A model generated the notes under the pieces. It worked only from the letters and a program-made list of their open reading frames with translations, was not told the origin of the DNA and made no database searches. A stretch of DNA of 64,000 bases from Gemmatimonadota bacterium. Lineage in GTDB: Bacteria > Latescibacterota > UBA2968. The stretch covers positions 18,142 through 82,141 of the forward strand of contig VXRD01000026.1 in the NCBI GenBank assembly GCA_009838845.1, read 5' to 3'. Both the position numbers and the translations under genes were made by a program. This document shows, piece after piece, positions 61,238 to 64,000 of this stretch. Positions within the stretch are counted from its first letter, which is position 1, and the number at the start of each line of letters is the position of its first letter.

Positions 61238-62620
61238 TTATGCTCTCGCGGCTTCCCAACCTTTTTTTATCACTTTTTCAAGTTCGGTCACTGTTTCGGC
61301 ATAGCGAATGTCTTCCGCGGCATTGACGTTTTCCGCCGCATCTTCCCGATGGTCGTAAAGCTCGCGTGCCTTTACCTCTCCTGTATCTCTCGATTGCCAT
61401 TCTGTGTAGCGGAAATCTTCCGTCTTGATGGTGTAGCCCATCACGCCCGTACGTGGATATTGGCTGAAAGCCGCCTGTTTCCAGGTTCTATCTGGATCCT
61501 CCATCAAGGGGACAAAGCTCTGGCCCTCGAGATGATCGGGTAGCGGTAGATCGCACAGGTCGCATAGCGACGGGTACATATCGACGAATTCTGTAAGACC
61601 AGATGCTTTTGCGCCCGGCTTGCCGCGTTCTGGCGAGCGGACGATCATTGGGGCATGTGTGTCGATGTCGAAGTTCGTGTGTTTGCACCAGCTGCCGTGT
61701 TCGCCGAGTTTCCAGCCGTGATCTCCCCACAGGATTACAACTGTGTTTTCTTTGAGGCCGAGCCGTTCGATTTCGTCGAGCACGCGACCGACCTGCGCGT
61801 CCATATATGAAACACACGCGCAGTAGCCGTGGACCAATGTACGCGATAGGTCTTCGGGTATCGGTCCCTCCTTGGGCATTCCGAAGTAGCCGCGCAGTTC
61901 TCCGAATTCAGTGAGAGAATACTCGGTTACGTTTTCCGGCGCGCTGGTATTCAGAGCGAGTGGCAATGCTTCCCGATCGTAAACGTCCCAGTGATGCTTT
62001 GGGGCGTTGAACGGCAGATGGGGTTTGTGAAAGCCCACGGCGAGGAAGAAAGATTGATCGCGCAATTCGTTGAGCGTTTTGATGGCGTGATCGGCATCCT
62101 TGCCGTCGTGATAGGCATTGTCTGGAACGTCCGCGGCTTCGAAAGCGGGTCCCATACCCCGTCGCGTGGATCTTTCAGCAGCCATTTGAGCATCTGTTCG
62201 CTCAATCACTTCCATCGCTTCATCCGTCAGGTAGCCCCGTCCCTTCCAATCACCTGTTGAGACGTGTGGTTCTGCTAACCATCCTTGCAGATCATCGCTT
62301 CGATGGTGATAAATTTTCCCGATGGATCGCGTCTCGTAGCCGTGCTGCTTGAAGTGCTGTGGTAGTGAGAGGACATCGGGCATCACGGACCGCAAAGGGG
62401 TTTGTAGATCGTAAATTGTCGTCGTGTCCGGGCGGCAGCCACTCAGAACACTCGCCCGAGAAGGCGCGCACACGGCTTGCTGGCAGTAAGCCCGCTCAAA
62501 GAGGACGCCCTCTGCGGCCAATTGATCGATGTTCGGCGACTGTACAAAATCCTGACCATAACAACCGAGTTGAGGACGAAGATCATCTACGGCGATGAAT
62601 AGCACGTTCATTTTTTTCAC
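61238..62620 (-). CDS. Iduronate-2-sulfatase-like type I sulfatase
   Basis: 460 residues if GTG 62620 is the start, which GGAGG 5 bases upstream supports; the ATG at 62611 is the alternative and lies far from the ribosome site. The opening VLFIAVDDLRPQLGCYG and SPNIDQLAAEGVLFERAYCQQAVCAPSRASVLSG are characteristic of iduronate-2-sulfatase homologues, with formylglycine precursor C51 in CAPSR. Metal residues D12 and D13 and ILWGDHGWKLGEH are present. No clear signal peptide. It is convergent with the barrel gene (18-base gap). It probably desulfates a uronic-acid-containing glycan. Confidence 0.93.
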   Translation of the reverse strand: MKKMNVLFIAVDDLRPQLGCYGQDFVQSPNIDQLAAEGVLFERAYCQQAVCAPSRASVLSGCRPDTTTIYDLQTPLRSVMPDVLSLPQHFKQHGYETRSIGKIYHHRSDDLQGWLAEPHVSTGDWKGRGYLTDEAMEVIERTDAQMAAERSTRRGMGPAFEAADVPDNAYHDGKDADHAIKTLNELRDQSFFLAVGFHKPHLPFNAPKHHWDVYDREALPLALNTSAPENVTEYSLTEFGELRGYFGMPKEGPIPEDLSRTLVHGYCACVSYMDAQVGRVLDEIERLGLKENTVVILWGDHGWKLGEHGSWCKHTNFDIDTHAPMIVRSPERGKPGAKASGLTEFVDMYPSLCDLCDLPLPDHLEGQSFVPLMEDPDRTWKQAAFSQYPRTGVMGYTIKTEDFRYTEWQSRDTGEVKARELYDHREDAAENVNAAEDIRYAETVTELEKVIKKGWEAARA

Positions 62621-62712
62621 AAGTTCCTCCCACAGGCATTGGGTTTTTCGTTTTGATTGAGGAGACGCAGGGCAATATAAGAGCCTTGATATAAAAATCA
62701 AGCCACACAATA

Positions 62713-62762
62713 GATCAAAGGTTGACAAGACGAGTTCTGTGATACCATATTACGATCATGGG
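62713..62762 (+). promoter_or_regulatory. Promoter-like element, copy 2 of a 50-bp intergenic repeat
   Basis: TTGACA at 62722-62727 and CATATT at 62746-62751, 18 bases apart, match the arrangement at 56099-56128. It ends 35 bases before the ATG of the aldo/keto reductase gene. Conservation beyond the hexamers (GATCAAA before, CTGTGAT between, TACG..CATGGG after) suggests a common operator or a recent duplication. Confidence 0.6.
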
Positions 62763-62797
62763 ATTTGCGATTTTGAATACTATATCAGGAGGGTATC

Positions 62798-63700
62798 ATG
62801 GCGCAGGATACTTTACGAGAGGTTACGACGGATACGGTCCCCCATAGAGTCCTGGGCAAGACCGGAGAGCAGGTACCCATTCTGGGTTATGGATCTGCCC
62901 CCGGTGGGATGGGGCTTTCAGATGAGGACGCTATTGCGCTTTGCCATAAGGTGATTGATCTGGGGGTGACGTATATCGATACAGCGCCCGGATATGGTCG
63001 GGCGCATGTTCAACTGGGGCAGGTGATGGCGGAGCGGCGAGATGAGGTGTTTTTGGTGACCAAGACAGCGGCGGATGAAGCGGAACAAGCTCTGAAGATA
63101 TTGGAGAATGGGCTGAAAGATTTGCAGACGGATCACGTGGATCTGGTTTACGTGCATTCGATGGGCCGTAGAGATGTAGATCGGGTGCTGGCTCCCGATG
63201 GTGCGCTGGCAGGGTTGCGGGAAGCCCAGCGGCGGGGCTGGACGCGATTTATAGGGGTGACAGCGCACAATGCACCCTGGAGGACCGCTCGTGTGTTGCG
63301 GGAGGCGGATATAGATGTGGTGATGCTCGCCATAAATCTCGCTGATCGCTATACTTATAATTTTGAGAATGAAGTGTTGCCTCTGGCGTATGAGCAGAAT
63401 GTGGGCGTGGCGGCAATGAAGGTTTACGGCGGGGCGCAGGGTATGACGTATCAAACGCCCAGGACTTCGGCTTTGGCCGCGCATGGGCCACACGATCACG
63501 AGACAGCATTGCGTTACGCGCTGGGATTGCCCGGTGTTTGCACGGCTGTGATCGGCATGTTTTCGGAGGCTGAGCTCGTGCAGAATCTGGAGTGGGCGCG
63601 GCGATTTACGCCGCTGAATGCAGCAGATGGTATTGCTCTTGAGGCTCTTGGTCGAGAGATTGCGGCGGATTGGGGACCGCATTACGGTGCAGTGGAGTAG
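62798..63700 (+). CDS. Aldo/keto reductase family protein
   Basis: 300 residues, NAD(P)H-dependent TIM barrel. The tetrad is D in YIDTAPGYGRAHVQLG (with the Tyr of GYG), K in FLVTKTAAD and H in VYVHSMG. KTGEQVPILGYGSAPGGMGL is the family's opening. AGGAGGG sits 5 bases before the ATG. It reduces an aldehyde or ketone, possibly a sugar, in the cytoplasm. Transcribed from the repeat-type promoter at 62713, it precedes the DUF6785-type membrane gene by 8 bases, so they are probably one operon. Confidence 0.92.
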   Translation: MAQDTLREVTTDTVPHRVLGKTGEQVPILGYGSAPGGMGLSDEDAIALCHKVIDLGVTYIDTAPGYGRAHVQLGQVMAERRDEVFLVTKTAADEAEQALKILENGLKDLQTDHVDLVYVHSMGRRDVDRVLAPDGALAGLREAQRRGWTRFIGVTAHNAPWRTARVLREADIDVVMLAINLADRYTYNFENEVLPLAYEQNVGVAAMKVYGGAQGMTYQTPRTSALAAHGPHDHETALRYALGLPGVCTAVIGMFSEAELVQNLEWARRFTPLNAADGIALEALGREIAADWGPHYGAVE

Positions 63701-63708
63701 GGTGAAAA

Positions 63709-64000
63709 ATGGCTGAAATCAAAAGGAAACTCTTTCCATCGTCTGAGTTGGCCGAGGATAGCCTGCGCTGGACTGTCGTGGTGCTTTTCTCGGCCACATT
63801 GGTTTTTGCCTGTGTTGCCGCAACGTTTTTGGAGTTCAAATCTCGTTCTGCACATATGGCGATGGCGAATCTGCCTCTGGCGGTGTTATTGCCCTTTGTG
63901 GCATGGCTTCTGGTGAATGCCTTTTTGAAGCGGTTCGCGCCTCGTTTGTCCATGACTTCTGCAGAGTTGAGGCTGGCGTTGAGCATGCTCTGGGTGGGCG
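63709..64000 (+). CDS. DUF6785-type membrane protein, N-terminal part
   Basis: 97 codons from the ATG at 63709 to the window edge. A cytoplasmic start (MAEIKRKLFPSSELAEDSLRW) is followed by two hydrophobic helices at about 22-42 and 52-72. LSMTSAELRLALSMLWVG comes next, the segment that precedes the third helix in DUF6785 proteins. It corresponds to the family of the complete gene at 2982, although that one is more diverged at this segment. The 3' end lies outside the window. Function and substrate are unknown. Confidence 0.65.
   Translation, partial: MAEIKRKLFPSSELAEDSLRWTVVVLFSATLVFACVAATFLEFKSRSAHMAMANLPLAVLLPFVAWLLVNAFLKRFAPRLSMTSAELRLALSMLWVG

Noticed and set aside
62918..63682. Minus-strand open frame of about 254 codons
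   Set aside because: Antisense to the aldo/keto reductase gene, whose catalytic tetrad and ribosome site are clear.
1..64000. CRISPR arrays, tRNA or rRNA genes, transposases, prophage genes
   Set aside because: I looked for regular repeat-spacer units, tRNA-like cloverleaf ends, ribosomal RNA blocks and recombinase motifs and found none that could be supported.

Overview
The window comes from a bacterium with a Gram-negative cell plan: it encodes a TonB-dependent receptor, a TAXI-type TRAP transporter and beta-barrel outer-membrane proteins. Base composition looks moderate, near 50% G+C by eye. The gene mix is six PQQ-like beta-propellers, three phytanoyl-CoA-dioxygenase-like proteins, two DUF6785-type membrane proteins, two sulfatases, a heparinase II/III-type lyase and an enolase-superfamily dehydratase. 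In my experience this mix is typical of uncultured marine or sponge-associated lineages such as Latescibacterota, Poribacteria or other PVC/FCB-fringe groups. That placement is inference from gene content, not from a marker gene. I saw no rRNA, tRNA, CRISPR array, transposase or prophage gene.

Layout. 1-5.7 kb (minus strand): a TPR protein running off the left edge, a one-helix membrane peptide, purC, a MazF-like toxin-antitoxin pair flanked by inverted copies of a short dispersed repeat, a DUF6785-type membrane protein and a PhyH dioxygenase. 5.9-15.8 kb: two PQQ-like propellers, a PaaK/LuxE-like adenylating enzyme, a pair of DUF3857/transglutaminase-like proteins (one catalytically degenerate) and, on the minus strand, an AAA/DUF4143 ATPase behind an operator-like repeat array. 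16.0-33.2 kb (plus strand, nearly gap-free): aldehyde dehydrogenase, iron-type alcohol dehydrogenase, propeller, HemN-like radical SAM enzyme, propeller, TonB receptor, PaaK-like ligase, flavin-dependent-halogenase-like oxidoreductase, glycosyltransferase, half-size DMT protein, thioesterase and an ABC transporter of the LolD/MacB-FtsX type. This reads as a candidate small-molecule biosynthesis and export locus.

33.2-39.1 kb: a membrane-anchored propeller (minus), a secreted propeller, and a TAXI-TRAP binding protein with its fused permease. 39.1-51.8 kb: catabolic genes, namely heparinase II/III-like lyase, mandelate-racemase-type dehydratase, sulfatase, a divergent 5'-nucleotidase-like protein, L-rhamnose isomerase, two PhyH proteins, a metallophosphoesterase, a ferredoxin:thioredoxin-reductase-beta-like protein and a xylose-isomerase-like TIM barrel. 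Together they suggest use of sulfated, rhamnose-containing polysaccharide.

51.9-61.2 kb: the most unusual block. A perfect sigma-54 promoter precedes a secreted VIT-VWA-dockerin protein. It is followed by an outer-membrane protein of distinct composition, a sensor kinase, an NtrC-type sigma-54 activator, a periplasmic coiled-coil protein and a beta-barrel. A decayed copy of the 3' end of that last barrel gene lies just upstream of the sigma-54 promoter, so the block is bracketed by direct repeats. A 50-bp promoter-like element is shared between the kinase gene and the aldo/keto reductase gene at 62.8 kb. The right end holds an iduronate-sulfatase-like gene, the reductase and the start of a second DUF6785-type gene.
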